From: Phenylobacterium sp.
Lineage (GTDB): Bacteria; Pseudomonadota; Alphaproteobacteria; Caulobacterales; Caulobacteraceae
Direction of reading: 5' to 3'
Length of the DNA stretch: 64,000 nt
NCBI RefSeq assembly: GCF_013911965.1
Contig: NZ_JACESE010000001.1
Span: 248,001 to 312,000 of the forward strand
The notes under the pieces are model-generated. The model did no database searches and was not told where the DNA came from. It saw only the letters and a program-made list of their open reading frames with translations. Shown here piece by piece: positions 28,137-36,034 of the stretch (position 1 is the stretch's first letter; every line of letters begins with the position of its first letter). Position numbers and translations under genes: made by a program.

Positions 28137-28890
28137 CGCTGCGCCGCCCGTTCTTCGCGCCAGGCGGCCAGGGCTTCGGCCTCCATCACCTGCAGGCGGC
28201 GGAAGTCGCCCGCGCCGATCTCGCCCAGGCCGGTCAGGGCGGCCGTCTCACGGATGACGCCGTAGTCGAGGCCGGTCTGCACCAGGCGCGCGGCGCTCAT
28301 GGTCGAGAGGCTGGAGATCCGCCACTGGGTGGCCAGCGCCATGAAGAGCCGCACGGCGAGCGCGTTCTCACCGAACACCACGAAGGGCGCATCGGGCGCG
28401 GCCATGGCGGCGAAGGTCGCCGTGGCCTTGGCGCGGTCTGCGGGCGTCATGCCGAAGGCGGCGAGATCGGCGTCGAAGCCGTCGACCTCCGCAGGCGTCA
28501 GCTCGGTGGCGGTTCGGCGGCCGACGGCGAGCAGCCGCGCCGCCTCGGTCAGTTTTTTGCCGCCACCCCTTGGGCGAAGCGCGTATAGGCCCCGACCAGG
28601 CCGGCGCGCACATAGGGCCGGCCGAGCATCTGGGCGCGCAGCTCCGGCGTCAGCGTGGTCTCCTCGCTGGCCGCCAGGCCCAGCCAGAAGCCCTCGATCC
28701 AGGCATAGGGCCGCGAACCTTCCGCCGCCTCGGCCGTGAGCGCGGCGGTCTCCGCCTCGTCCAGCAGCTTGAAGCGGGCCATGAAGCTCTGCTCCACCGT
28801 CTCGCCACCGTCCGTCGGCACGCGGACGAGCACGGGCCAGTCCGCCTCGAGCGGCTGCCCGAGGGCCTGGAAGTCGAATTTCGCGCCCAT
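28133..28890 (-). CDS. Tail assembly chaperone GT, made by -1 frameshift
   Basis: The G frame (28890-28549) ends GVAAKN-stop, while the T frame, open to 28133, carries LTEAARLLAVGRRTATELTP through EALAAWREERAAQR. A -1 slip on AAAAAAC joins 113 G residues to 139 T residues, giving a 252-residue G-T protein. This is the widely conserved arrangement of tail-assembly chaperones between tube and tape-measure genes. GT escorts the tape measure during tail assembly and is not part of the virion. The T part ends inside the tape-measure start (4-base overlap). Confidence 0.8.
28549..28890 (-). CDS. Tail assembly chaperone G (unshifted product)
   Basis: 113 residues (MGAKFDFQALGQPLEADWPV). This is the major product, made when the ribosome does not slip. 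DEAETAALTAEAAEG and AWIEGFWLGLAASEET fit the tail-chaperone fold of HK97/lambda-like phages. It binds the tape measure in excess over GT. Confidence 0.8.
   Translation of the reverse strand: MGAKFDFQALGQPLEADWPVLVRVPTDGGETVEQSFMARFKLLDEAETAALTAEAAEGSRPYAWIEGFWLGLAASEETTLTPELRAQMLGRPYVRAGLVGAYTRFAQGVAAKN
28552..28558 (-). promoter_or_regulatory. Slippery heptamer for programmed -1 frameshift
   Basis: On the minus strand the mRNA reads GCA AAA AAC TGA, that is A-AAA-AAC followed at once by the zero-frame stop. This X-XXY-YYZ heptamer lets both tRNAs re-pair one base back, after which translation continues CTG ACC GAG in the T frame. The stop directly after the slip site fits the family's usual design. 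Confidence 0.8.
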
Positions 28891-28984
28891 GGATCATGAT
28901 CTCCCTGCGGGGCTTGGGTTTGGTCGCAAAGAGCGCGCGGAGCAGTCGGCCCCGCGCGCCCAACTGGGCGAGGCGCGGCGGGCC

Positions 28985-29917
28985 TCAGGTCAGGACGAGC
29001 GAGATCTCGTCGTCGACCGACAGGCCCGAGGGCTTGGGCATCAGGTCGACCTCGCTCACATGCACGCCGCGATCGTCGGAGTAGGTCGGCATGCCGGTCT
29101 CGGCCTTGACGTTCAGCGTCAGGATCTGGCCGGCGACCGTCCCGTGCGTCAGGGCCAGCGTGGAGAGCGTGTTGGCCAGGCGCAGGGCCTCGAAGTTCAG
29201 GTCGTCGGGCGAGAGCGAGGAGACCCGCAGGCGGCCGCTCCAGGTCCGCGCGCCTACCAGGTCCACCGACTTCTGGTTCGGGCGGTCGCTGAAAAGGACG
29301 TTGTCGCTCTGCTCGAGCGTCAGGCTGCGCAGCGGCGGCTCGATCGCGCCGATCGAGAACAGGGTCGAGCCCTGCGAAACCGGCTTCAGGTCCTTCCAGC
29401 CGGTGAAGTCGGCGTCGCCATGGACGAGCGGCTCGCCGGCGTCGACCGGCATCAGCAGGCCGCGCAGGGCGAAGTTGGCCAGCGGGCGCTGGCCCTCCTC
29501 GAAGGTGAAGCCGACGCGGCCGCGGGCGCCCACCAGCTGGTGGAGGTGGATGCCGTCGCGCCAGATCGGCGCGACCGAGGGGCTGGCGGCCGGGTCGGCG
29601 GCGAGGCTGTAGGTCACCGAGACGCCGGCGGCGATGGTCTCGGCCCAGCCGCACGCCTTGAACAGGGCGCCCCACTTGGGCGCGGTGCCGGCGGCGGCCG
29701 AGCCGCCCAGGGGCACGGAGAAGGTCAGCTCGGCATGTTCGCCGTAGCTGAAGCCGCGCACGCCGCCCAGGCCGGGCTTGGCCGGCGCGCCCGTGACCAC
29801 CTGGCCGATCGGGCGGAAGGCGACGTTCTCGCCCCAGATCACGTCGGCGGCGGCCGCCGCGGCGCCCTCGCCGTAGTTGGCCTCGGCCTTGATGAGGAGA
29901 AGTTGGCGGTCGGCCAT
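28985..29917 (-). CDS. Phage major tail tube protein
   Basis: 310 residues. It precedes the chaperone pair, where siphoviruses place the tube protein. ALTHGTVAGQILTLNVKAETG and GFSYGEHAELTFSVPLGGSA are typical of the long beta-hairpin tube proteins of Mu/lambda-type hybrids. It polymerises into the hollow tail tube through which DNA passes. About 95 bases follow before the chaperone start, containing a GC-rich inverted repeat. Confidence 0.75.
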   Translation of the reverse strand: MADRQLLLIKAEANYGEGAAAAAADVIWGENVAFRPIGQVVTGAPAKPGLGGVRGFSYGEHAELTFSVPLGGSAAAGTAPKWGALFKACGWAETIAAGVSVTYSLAADPAASPSVAPIWRDGIHLHQLVGARGRVGFTFEEGQRPLANFALRGLLMPVDAGEPLVHGDADFTGWKDLKPVSQGSTLFSIGAIEPPLRSLTLEQSDNVLFSDRPNQKSVDLVGARTWSGRLRVSSLSPDDLNFEALRLANTLSTLALTHGTVAGQILTLNVKAETGMPTYSDDRGVHVSEVDLMPKPSGLSVDDEISLVLT

Positions 29918-29918
29918 G

Positions 29919-30152
29919 TCAGGCGTCCTTCGCGGTCGGGGCCGGCGCGGCCGGCGGCGGGTTGGCGGGAGCCTCGGCCTTGGCCGCCGGCGGCGGCGCG
30001 GGCTCGAGCTGGGCTTGGATGTGCGCCGGCACGTCGGCGCCGGCGGCCTCGCAGGCCTGAGCGATCGCCCGGGCGCTGTCGGCCGGCAGACGCGGCGGCG
30101 CGGCGGGATTGACGAAGGTGCGCGCGGGCGCGGCGGACTTGCGGCGGCTCAT
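29919..30152 (-). CDS. Small Ala/Pro-rich phage protein
   Basis: 77 residues with a basic start (MSRRKSAAPARTF) and an Ala/Pro-rich C-terminal half (EPAPPPAAKAEAPANPPP). It may be disordered. It lies one base upstream of the tube gene and overlaps the tail-terminator-like gene by four bases. No family is recognised. Confidence 0.45.
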   Translation of the reverse strand: MSRRKSAAPARTFVNPAAPPRLPADSARAIAQACEAAGADVPAHIQAQLEPAPPPAAKAEAPANPPPAAPAPTAKDA

Positions 30153-30586
30153 GACTGGTGTCCGTAGGTGGCTTGGAAGGTCAGGCTGAACTCGAAGAGG
30201 TGGAGCCAGCGGCCGCCGTCCTGGCCGGCCGAGTACTGCAGCAGGCTCGAGCCGGCGTACTGGATGGGCGTGGCCGCCTCCGGCGGGCTCCAGCCTCGCA
30301 GGGCGGCCTTCAGCTGGTCGCGCGCGGGCTCGAACTGCTCGAAACCGCCAGGAAAGGTCAGGGCCAGCGTCACGGCGAAGCGCCAGCGCTCCGTCTGACT
30401 GACCATGAAGCTGGCCTCGGTGACCGGGTCGGCGCGGTCGGCGAGCGGCGTCACCAGGGCCGTGACGTCCGGCCCCAGCGCCAGCATCTCGGCGGCCTGG
30501 CGCGCATCGGTGCCGGTCTCAACCTGGATCAGGGCCGGGCAGCGCAGGCGAAGGCGCTCGGCGACGGCCTTGTAGAACCCCTCCAT
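30149..30586 (-). CDS. Tail terminator / completion-like protein
   Basis: 145 residues (MEGFYKAVAERLRLRCPALI). Size, position directly before the tube gene, and the C-terminal WLHLFEFSLTFQATYGHQS fit the gp37/tail-terminator group that caps the growing tail tube in Mu-like and siphovirus hybrids. Sequence similarity is weak, so the name is inferred from context. Confidence 0.55.
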   Translation of the reverse strand: MEGFYKAVAERLRLRCPALIQVETGTDARQAAEMLALGPDVTALVTPLADRADPVTEASFMVSQTERWRFAVTLALTFPGGFEQFEPARDQLKAALRGWSPPEAATPIQYAGSSLLQYSAGQDGGRWLHLFEFSLTFQATYGHQS

Positions 30587-31101
30587 CAGGCTGCTCCCGA
30601 CGCGGCGGCGCGCGCCAGGTGGTCGCCCACGATGTCGCCGATCGCCAGGCGGTCAGCGTCGGAGAGGCCGAGATAGGGCCGCGCCGGGATGGTCACGCTC
30701 TGCACCTGGACGAAGGCGCCACTGGCCAGGGTGAAGTTAAGCGCCTCGCCCTTGGCCGTGATCACGCCGCCGGTCTGGTGGATGGCGGCATAGTCGGCCG
30801 CGATGCCGCCCGCGCCGATCTCGACGGCGGAGTCGCCGTCCAGGCGGTAGTGGACGCTGTCGCGCAGGTAGGCGTTGCGCACAAGCGTCGGCTTGCCCGT
30901 GAGCTTGGAGGCCAGAGACTGCGGCCAGGCCGAGCCGTCCGGGGCGATGTTGGTCTCGAAGCGGTCGAGGGTGGAGCTTTCCAGCTCGGCCCCGATGTCG
31001 TCCATGACCGGGCGCAGGTTGGCCCCCAGTTCGCGCAGCGCCCGCAGGGCCGCGCCCGCGCCGGCGTCCTCGAGTTGGATCTCTATGGCGACGCCGCTCA
31101 T
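30586..31101 (-). CDS. Phage virion morphogenesis protein (Mu gpG-like)
   Basis: 171 residues. SSTLDRFETNIAPDGSAWPQSL and IPARPYLGLSDADRLAIGDI are the two hallmark segments of the virion-morphogenesis family (Mu gpG, P2 tail-completion S-like), which completes head-to-tail joining. The start overlaps the stop of the gp36-like gene. The assignment is strong on motifs. Confidence 0.82.
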   Translation of the reverse strand: MSGVAIEIQLEDAGAGAALRALRELGANLRPVMDDIGAELESSTLDRFETNIAPDGSAWPQSLASKLTGKPTLVRNAYLRDSVHYRLDGDSAVEIGAGGIAADYAAIHQTGGVITAKGEALNFTLASGAFVQVQSVTIPARPYLGLSDADRLAIGDIVGDHLARAAASGAA

Positions 31102-31541
31102 CGGCCGCGCCCGAGATAGCTAGAGAGGCCGGCGTCGTCGAAGATCCGCGAGGGACCGGCATGCTGCACGCCCGAGCTGGTCGTCTGCGCCGGGACGTCC
31201 TCGCCCACCACACCGCCGCCCAGCACGGCGACGCCCTTGGCCACGTCGCGCGCCCAGGCGCGCCAACGGGACGCCGCCGCCTTCACCTGGTCACGGCCCT
31301 GCCGGTCGAGCGCCTCGCGGGCCAGCGCGATCGCGGCCTGGGTCGCCGTCGCCGGCGCGGGCGTGAGCGGCGTGGAGTAGCGGGACGCGAAATAGGTGTC
31401 GAGTTCGTCCGAGGCGTCGTCCAACGCCTGGCCGATCCGGCCGGCATCGTAGCCGGTTTCCGGAGGCGCGGCGCGGACCAGCGCGACGGCTTCGGCCTCG
31501 CTGACGCTCTCCACGAACTGCTGGACGGTGGCGTAGGCCAT
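31098..31541 (-). CDS. Mu gp36-like protein (DUF1320)
   Basis: 147 residues (MAYATVQQFVESVSEAEAVA). The N-terminal helix pair and IGQALDDASDELDTYFASRY match the DUF1320/gp36 family, which sits at the head-tail interface of Mu-like phages. Gene order after the capsid supports it. Confidence 0.8.
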   Translation of the reverse strand: MAYATVQQFVESVSEAEAVALVRAAPPETGYDAGRIGQALDDASDELDTYFASRYSTPLTPAPATATQAAIALAREALDRQGRDQVKAAASRWRAWARDVAKGVAVLGGGVVGEDVPAQTTSSGVQHAGPSRIFDDAGLSSYLGRGR

Positions 31542-31543
31542 GG

Positions 31544-32224
31544 TCAGGCGTTCCGACGCCCCTTGGCCGCCTTGGGCTTGGAAGCGCCGGAGGCCTTCGC
31601 CTCCGGCTCCGCCGCACCCACCTGCGCCTCCGCAGGTGAAGCGTCCGGCTCGGCCGTGATGCCGGCGGCCGAGCCGTCCGAGGCGGCGACGTTGTCGGCC
31701 GCCTGGGGACCAAGCGGCTCAGCCGCACTCCCGGACGCCGGCGCGTCCGCGGTCCCTTCGGAAAAGTTGGGAGCGGGGGCGGGACTCGAACCCGCGACCT
31801 CCTGGTTATGAGCCAGGTGAGCTGCCAGCTGCTCTACCCCGCTGGAATTGTCGCCGCCGGCGATAGCCCAGGCGCGGAGCGTCAGCTCGTGAAGCCGGCC
31901 GCCGAGGCTCTCCAGGCCCGCGAAGGCGGCCCGCAGCCGCTCATGGACGAGGGCGGCGACGGCGTCGGCCTCGCTCTCGACGGTGATCAAGACCGCTTCG
32001 AGGACAGGCTGAAGGCCGATCAGACCCTCTTCGACGTGGGCGAGGGCCGCCGCCAGGGCGGGCGGCGTCTCCGCCACATCGGCCCGCTCGGCCGTCCGGG
32101 CGGCGAGTCGGGCGTTCGCCAGCTCGAGGGGAATGTCGCCCTCGGGGCCGGCGGTCAGAACCGCGCCCTCGGCGTGCGTCACGCCGCCGAAGGTCAGGCC
32201 GATGTGGAGAAGACGGATCTGCAT
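31544..32224 (-). CDS. Hypothetical head-region protein with an embedded tRNA gene
   Basis: 226 residues. Residues 1-125 are folded and helical (MQIRLLHIGLTFGGVTHAEG, then ALAHVEEGLIGLQPVLEA). Around residues 127-153 the frame runs straight through the tRNA at 31768-31843, giving the artefact-like SGVEQLAAHLAHNQEVAGSS. The remainder is Ala/Glu/Ser-rich and ends in a basic KPKAAKGRRNA. Either the tRNA was inserted in frame into a real gene, or the gene ends earlier in a way I cannot see. It lies between capsid and gp36-like genes and overlaps neither. Confidence 0.5.
   Translation of the reverse strand: MQIRLLHIGLTFGGVTHAEGAVLTAGPEGDIPLELANARLAARTAERADVAETPPALAAALAHVEEGLIGLQPVLEAVLITVESEADAVAALVHERLRAAFAGLESLGGRLHELTLRAWAIAGGDNSSGVEQLAAHLAHNQEVAGSSPAPAPNFSEGTADAPASGSAAEPLGPQAADNVAASDGSAAGITAEPDASPAEAQVGAAEPEAKASGASKPKAAKGRRNA
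31768..31843 (-). tRNA. Phage-borne tRNA(CAT), initiator-like
   Basis: 76 bases with a complete cloverleaf: acceptor AGCGGGG/CCCCGCT, D arm GAGC/GCTC, anticodon stem CCTGG/CCAGG around CTCATAA (anticodon CAT), variable AGGTC, T arm GCGGG TTCGAGT CCCGC, then C73 and an encoded CCA. The body resembles bacterial initiator tRNA (GGCTCATAACC, AGCAGC loop), but the 1-72 pair is A-T instead of the usual mismatch, the anticodon stem has two rather than three G-C pairs next to the loop, and the discriminator is C. It could also be a tRNA-Ile that needs lysidine modification. Confidence 0.85.
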
Positions 32225-32227
32225 CGA

Positions 32228-33163
32228 TCAGGCCGCGGCGATCGCGTCTTGGAAGAGGTAGCCGCAGTTGGGAGCGGTGATCAGCTCCTTGCGGCGATCT
32301 TCGACCTGGACGCGCAGCGAGCCCTCGATGCCGATCTTCGGCTCCGGGATTTCGCGGGTGGCGAACCGCTGGCCCATCGGCACGGTCATGCCGAACGTCA
32401 TGCCGCGCTCGTTGTTGGCGAGCGGGTTGATGTACAGGAAGGCCGCGTGGTTGCCCCAGGCGCGCTGCAGGTTGACCGGCTGGCCCTTCTTGGCGGTGTT
32501 CACGCGCGCCGAGCCGATCAGGATCTTCTTGATCTCCAGCATGTCGGCCAGGTCCTGCAGGCGGGCCTTACCCACCGTGGACGCCGCCCCGTAGAGCTTG
32601 GTGATCAGCTTCGGATGGGTGGCGATCTTGTTCCACACCGACCGACCCATCACGCCCATGTTCGGGCGCATCAGCGGGATGTCCAGCGCGTCCCACATGG
32701 CCTGGAAGGGATCGGAGTCCGGGTCGGACCACTGATCGGCGCCGGCCAGCTGGGTCTTATGGCCGGCGGCGTAGGAGGCCGGCGCATGCACCAGGCCGGC
32801 GACGTCCACCTCGCGCCGCAGCACCATCAGCTCGGTGACGGTCTCGGTGGCGTGCGCCTTGGGGTCGTAACCCTGGGGCGCATTGTCGAGGTCCGACATC
32901 GGGATCAGGTCGGAGAGCGCGTGGGGAACGACCTTGGAGGTCTCCTCGGTCGCGCTGACCTCGATCGTGTTCGCCTCGGAGCGGCGGCCGATGCGGGTGT
33001 CGGGCACGGTCTGGCCCTCGCCCTCGGCGTAGCGGAGGTAGGTGAACTCCTCCGTCTTCACCGGCGAGGCGTAAGGCAGCACCTGGTCGGCGATCATCTC
33101 CTCGTTGGTGTAGGCGAGAGCGATGCCGGTCAGGGTGGGGTTGACGGGGAAGGGGCGGGCCAT
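32228..33163 (-). CDS. Phage major capsid protein
   Basis: 311 residues. MARPFPVNPTLTGIALAYTN, VDVAGLVHAPASYAAGHK and the C-terminal EDRRKELITAPNCGYLFQDA are recurrent in major capsid proteins of Mu-like prophages (HK97 fold). It lies directly after the DUF2190 gene, as expected. It assembles into the icosahedral head. Confidence 0.87.
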   Translation of the reverse strand: MARPFPVNPTLTGIALAYTNEEMIADQVLPYASPVKTEEFTYLRYAEGEGQTVPDTRIGRRSEANTIEVSATEETSKVVPHALSDLIPMSDLDNAPQGYDPKAHATETVTELMVLRREVDVAGLVHAPASYAAGHKTQLAGADQWSDPDSDPFQAMWDALDIPLMRPNMGVMGRSVWNKIATHPKLITKLYGAASTVGKARLQDLADMLEIKKILIGSARVNTAKKGQPVNLQRAWGNHAAFLYINPLANNERGMTFGMTVPMGQRFATREIPEPKIGIEGSLRVQVEDRRKELITAPNCGYLFQDAIAAA

Positions 33164-33208
33164 GGCGGCGAGATCCTGGATCGTTGAAGGAGTGGGAGCG
33201 GGCGCGCC

Positions 33209-33589
33209 TTAGGCGGGCGTGGTCTTCGAGCCGGGCGAGGCCAGGTACTCGGCGACGTCGCCGGCGACGTAGGAGCCCTGGACGATGCCGGCGGTCCGGC
33301 AGCTGGCGCCGGCGGCCGGCGCGGCGGTGACCGCCTTGCCGTTGGCGTCGGAGGTGATCTCCAGGCCCCGGGTCAGATTGCCGCCAGCCTCGACCTCGAT
33401 GTGCGTGCCGAGCTGGTAGACGTCGACGATGTCGCCGGCGGCCTTGGCGCCCAGACTGTCGGAGACGCCGATGATCGCGTCGGTCGAGGCGGTGGCCTGC
33501 ACGACCGTGCCTTCGGCGCTGAACTTGACGAAACGGCGCCCCGCGATCGCGGCGCCGGCGGTGAAGGGGGAAGCGGGAAGATTGCGCAT
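33209..33589 (-). CDS. Capsid decoration protein (DUF2190-like)
   Basis: 126 residues. AGRRFVKFSAEGTVVQATAS, DAIIGVSDSLGAKAAGDIVD and ITSDANGKAVTAAPAAG match the small beta-rich DUF2190 proteins that coat capsids in Mu-like phages. The position between protease/scaffold and capsid genes fits. Confidence 0.82.
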   Translation of the reverse strand: MRNLPASPFTAGAAIAGRRFVKFSAEGTVVQATASTDAIIGVSDSLGAKAAGDIVDVYQLGTHIEVEAGGNLTRGLEITSDANGKAVTAAPAAGASCRTAGIVQGSYVAGDVAEYLASPGSKTTPA

Positions 33590-33608
33590 GGTCTTTCCTT
33601 GCGCGGGC

Positions 33609-34712
33609 CTAGAGGCGCGCGGCGGCTTGTGAGGGGGAGAGGTGCTCGCCGCGGGCGGCAGCCTCGGCGATCAGCTCGCGGATGCGCGAGGCGATCTGCG
33701 GGGCCGCCATGGCGTCGGCGGGGTCGAACCCGTCGGGCCGGGCGAACTCGGCGAACTGGATGCTCACGCCCAGGCCGTCCAGCAGCTCGCGCAGCTCGGC
33801 GCGCGGATCGGCGCCAGCCTCGGCGAACTCCACGGTCGTGTCGCCGCCAAGGCGGGCGAACAGGGCCGCGGCGCGGTCGCGCTGCGCCGGCGGAAGCCGA
33901 CCCTCGCTCACCAGGCCGTCCAGGAAGACGCCGTCCTCGGCGCGCGCGGCGGCGCGGTCGGCTTCGGCGAAGGCCGCCTCACGCTTGGCGACATCGGCCT
34001 CACGTGCGGCCAGCGCGGCTTCGCGATCGGCGTCCGCCTGCGGCGCATCGGCGCCGGGCTCACCGCCCTCGCTTGCGCTCGCCGAGATCGCCGGCGTCGT
34101 CTCCTGGCCCGTGGTCGGCTCCTGGCCGCCCTCGGCGAAGCCGGGCTGGGCGGGCTCACGCTCGATGTTGTCGATGGCGTAGCTCGGGATGACGCGGTCG
34201 GCGTCCTCGAGGCCGAACTTCTCGATGAAGAAGTCGCGGACGCCGCGCAGGATGTCCTTCACCCAGTAGCCGTCGGCCGCGCCGAAGGCGACGAAGCCGG
34301 CCTCTTCCTCGGAGAAGGCGGCCCGCAGGCCCTTCACGGACGGCGGGGTGGCGCCGAGATAGCCGATGTGGCGCAGATACCAGGTCCCGGGCTTGGGGTT
34401 CCGGGAGTCGTCCGGCGCATAGAAGGCGGCCGAGGTGTAGCGGTAGCGGCCGGCCTCGACGCCCTCGGCGAAGGCGGGATCGACCTTCTCGTACTCCGGC
34501 ACCAGCGCGCCGGCCTCATCGACCCGCAGGCCCTTCACCCAGCCCCAGGCGGGATCGTCCATCTTCGGATGGCCGAGCACGATCGGCGCAGCCGACAGGG
34601 CCGGGTCATAGCTGGCGGCGATCTCGGCGACCTGGGCTTCGCTGAACTCGTAGACCTTGCCGTCCACGGCCCGGTGCTTGCCGGGTTTGAAGGCCTGGAT
34701 CGATTGGAGCAT
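33609..34712 (-). CDS. Prohead protease / scaffold (Mu gpI-like)
   Basis: 367 residues. The N-terminal block (VYEFSEAQVAEIAASYDPAL, APIVLGHPKMDDPAWGWVKG, GRYRYTSAAFY) matches the Mu I protease, which matures the prohead. The C-terminal 150 residues are Ala/Glu/Arg-rich helix, typical of the scaffold that in Mu is also made as the separate Z protein from an internal start. The whole gene appears intact. Confidence 0.85.
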   Translation of the reverse strand: MLQSIQAFKPGKHRAVDGKVYEFSEAQVAEIAASYDPALSAAPIVLGHPKMDDPAWGWVKGLRVDEAGALVPEYEKVDPAFAEGVEAGRYRYTSAAFYAPDDSRNPKPGTWYLRHIGYLGATPPSVKGLRAAFSEEEAGFVAFGAADGYWVKDILRGVRDFFIEKFGLEDADRVIPSYAIDNIEREPAQPGFAEGGQEPTTGQETTPAISASASEGGEPGADAPQADADREAALAAREADVAKREAAFAEADRAAARAEDGVFLDGLVSEGRLPPAQRDRAAALFARLGGDTTVEFAEAGADPRAELRELLDGLGVSIQFAEFARPDGFDPADAMAAPQIASRIRELIAEAAARGEHLSPSQAAARL

Positions 34713-35087
34713 GGGCGTGACGACTCTTCAGACAGATCCGCGGTCGCCGCTGGACGACCGCTGCATTGAGCGTCACTGTGGATCGCGCCGGCCGCGCCGT
34801 AGCCCGGACAATTGTCCGCCCCTGCGGTCCTCAACCCACCTGCGGCCGGCGACCCTCCTTCCGATCTCGAACGCGCCTCGAACGCCCTCGAACGGCCTGA
34901 GAGCCCCGTTCAGGGGGTGTCAGCGGCCTTCGGAGCGTCCAAGGGGTCTCGGGCGTTCCTGGGGCGCTTCTGGCGAGCGTTGCATTCGGAGCCTTCGAGG
35001 CACATATTTGGGAGGCGCTGTCGCCCCCGGCGACGGGCTCCAGAGCAGCGCCACTGAGGCCCGGAGGTCGCCCCTCGCGGGCCTCTT
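34713..35087. other. Gene-free gap between gpF and gpI genes, with repeats
   Basis: No gene is convincing in these 375 bases. They contain the perfect palindrome CGGACAATTGTCCG (34805-34818), three TCGAACG copies at 34867, 34878 and 34888 spaced 11 and 10 bases (about one helical turn), and a hairpin at the gpF end. A short plus-strand reading frame (34812-35057) has atypical composition and no recognisable features. In Mu this junction has no gap. It could hold a late promoter or an operator. Confidence 0.4.
35056..35085 (+). terminator. Hairpin downstream of the gpF gene
   Basis: GAGGCCCG and CGGGCCTC form a perfect 8-bp stem with a 14-base loop. A short TTTC tract follows on the plus strand, while the minus-strand reading (the direction of gpF) has no U tract. 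It could act on plus-strand transcription, or as a processing or pausing hairpin just after the gpF stop at 35088. Confidence 0.4.
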
Positions 35088-36034
35088 TCATTTCCGTCGA
35101 TAGACGAGGGTGCCGACCCGGAAGCCCTGACTGGTCGCCGCCTCCTGGGTCGCGGGCTTGTCTCGCTTGCCGGGGCCGAAGGCCGTCGCCCCCATCCAGA
35201 CGCCGCGCGCCGCGCCCTCGTGGAAGGCCAGGACGAACAGGCGGCGGCCGGTCTCGCCCATGGCGTCGAACGCTCCGACATAGGTCCGCACCATCACAGA
35301 TGAGCCGTCGTCCCGCGCCTGAAGGGAGACCCAGATCTCGTCGGGGTCGCGCAGCACGGCGCCGAAGATCTCCGCCAGCTCGGCGCGCGAGGCGAGACCA
35401 GGCTTTGCGCCGACGCTGGCGCCGGCCGGATCGTGGCGCTCGAACATGCGCTGACCCAGCACGACGGGCAGTTGGGCGCGGTCGATGAAGACCTCGCCTT
35501 CTCCTTTGCCCACCACCTTGGACATGGCTTCGAAGACCGCTTGAGGATCGGCGGGCAGATCCGGGCGGACCTTTACGTCGGGCGGCAATGGGCGCGGCGC
35601 GGGCGGCGGTGGAAGCGCGCGGGGCCGGCGATCGCCCGCCACATAGGCCCGCTGCGGCTCCGGCATCGCCGGCGGCGCCAGGCCGGCGAGCCGCGCCTCG
35701 CCCACATTGTAGTCGAAGCCCTTGTCGATGCCCTTGGGGACCAGCGAGGTCTCGCCCGTGCGGCGGTTGGTCCAGGGGACCTGGTCGTAGGCGCCGGCCG
35801 CCTTCAGCTCGGCCTCCGAGGTGACCGCCTCCGCCCGCCGGCTTGAGGTGACGTAGCACTTACAGCCCCAGCCGTTGGGCGTGTAGTGCGTCTTCCAGAA
35901 GGGATGGGTCACCGGCAGGGTTATCTTGTCCCAGGCCTTGTGGTGCTCGCGCGGGTGCTCCTGCGGGGTGTGGTGGTAGGTGGCGTACGGCCGCGTCGAG
36001 GCCGAGCGCATGAACCGCTCCCACCGCCCGCCAC
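35088..36034 (-). pseudogene. Head morphogenesis protein gpF, 5'-truncated, with C-terminal PBECR-type nuclease domain
   Basis: The frame has no natural start. From the junction near 36034 it reads GGRWERFMRSASTRPYATYH, then HHKAWDKITLPVTHPFWKTH and YTPNGWGCKCYV. This is the middle and end of the Mu gpF / SPP1 gp7 family, so about 200-250 N-terminal residues are gone. The only ATG (36011) lies inside this block. The last 130 residues (GEVFIDRAQLPVVLGQRMFE, LRDPDEIWVSLQ, SVMVRTYVGAFD) resemble the phage-associated barnase/EndoU/colicin-like nuclease domain fused to gpF in many prophages. Confidence 0.72.

Noticed and set aside
31544-32224. The embedded tRNA is the boundary of an integrated element
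   Set aside because: It lies in the middle of a continuous head module, with no repeat of the tRNA end elsewhere in the window that I could find.
34812-35057. Plus-strand protein in the gpF/gpI gap
   Set aside because: No ribosome-binding site and atypical Arg-rich translation; treated as non-coding.
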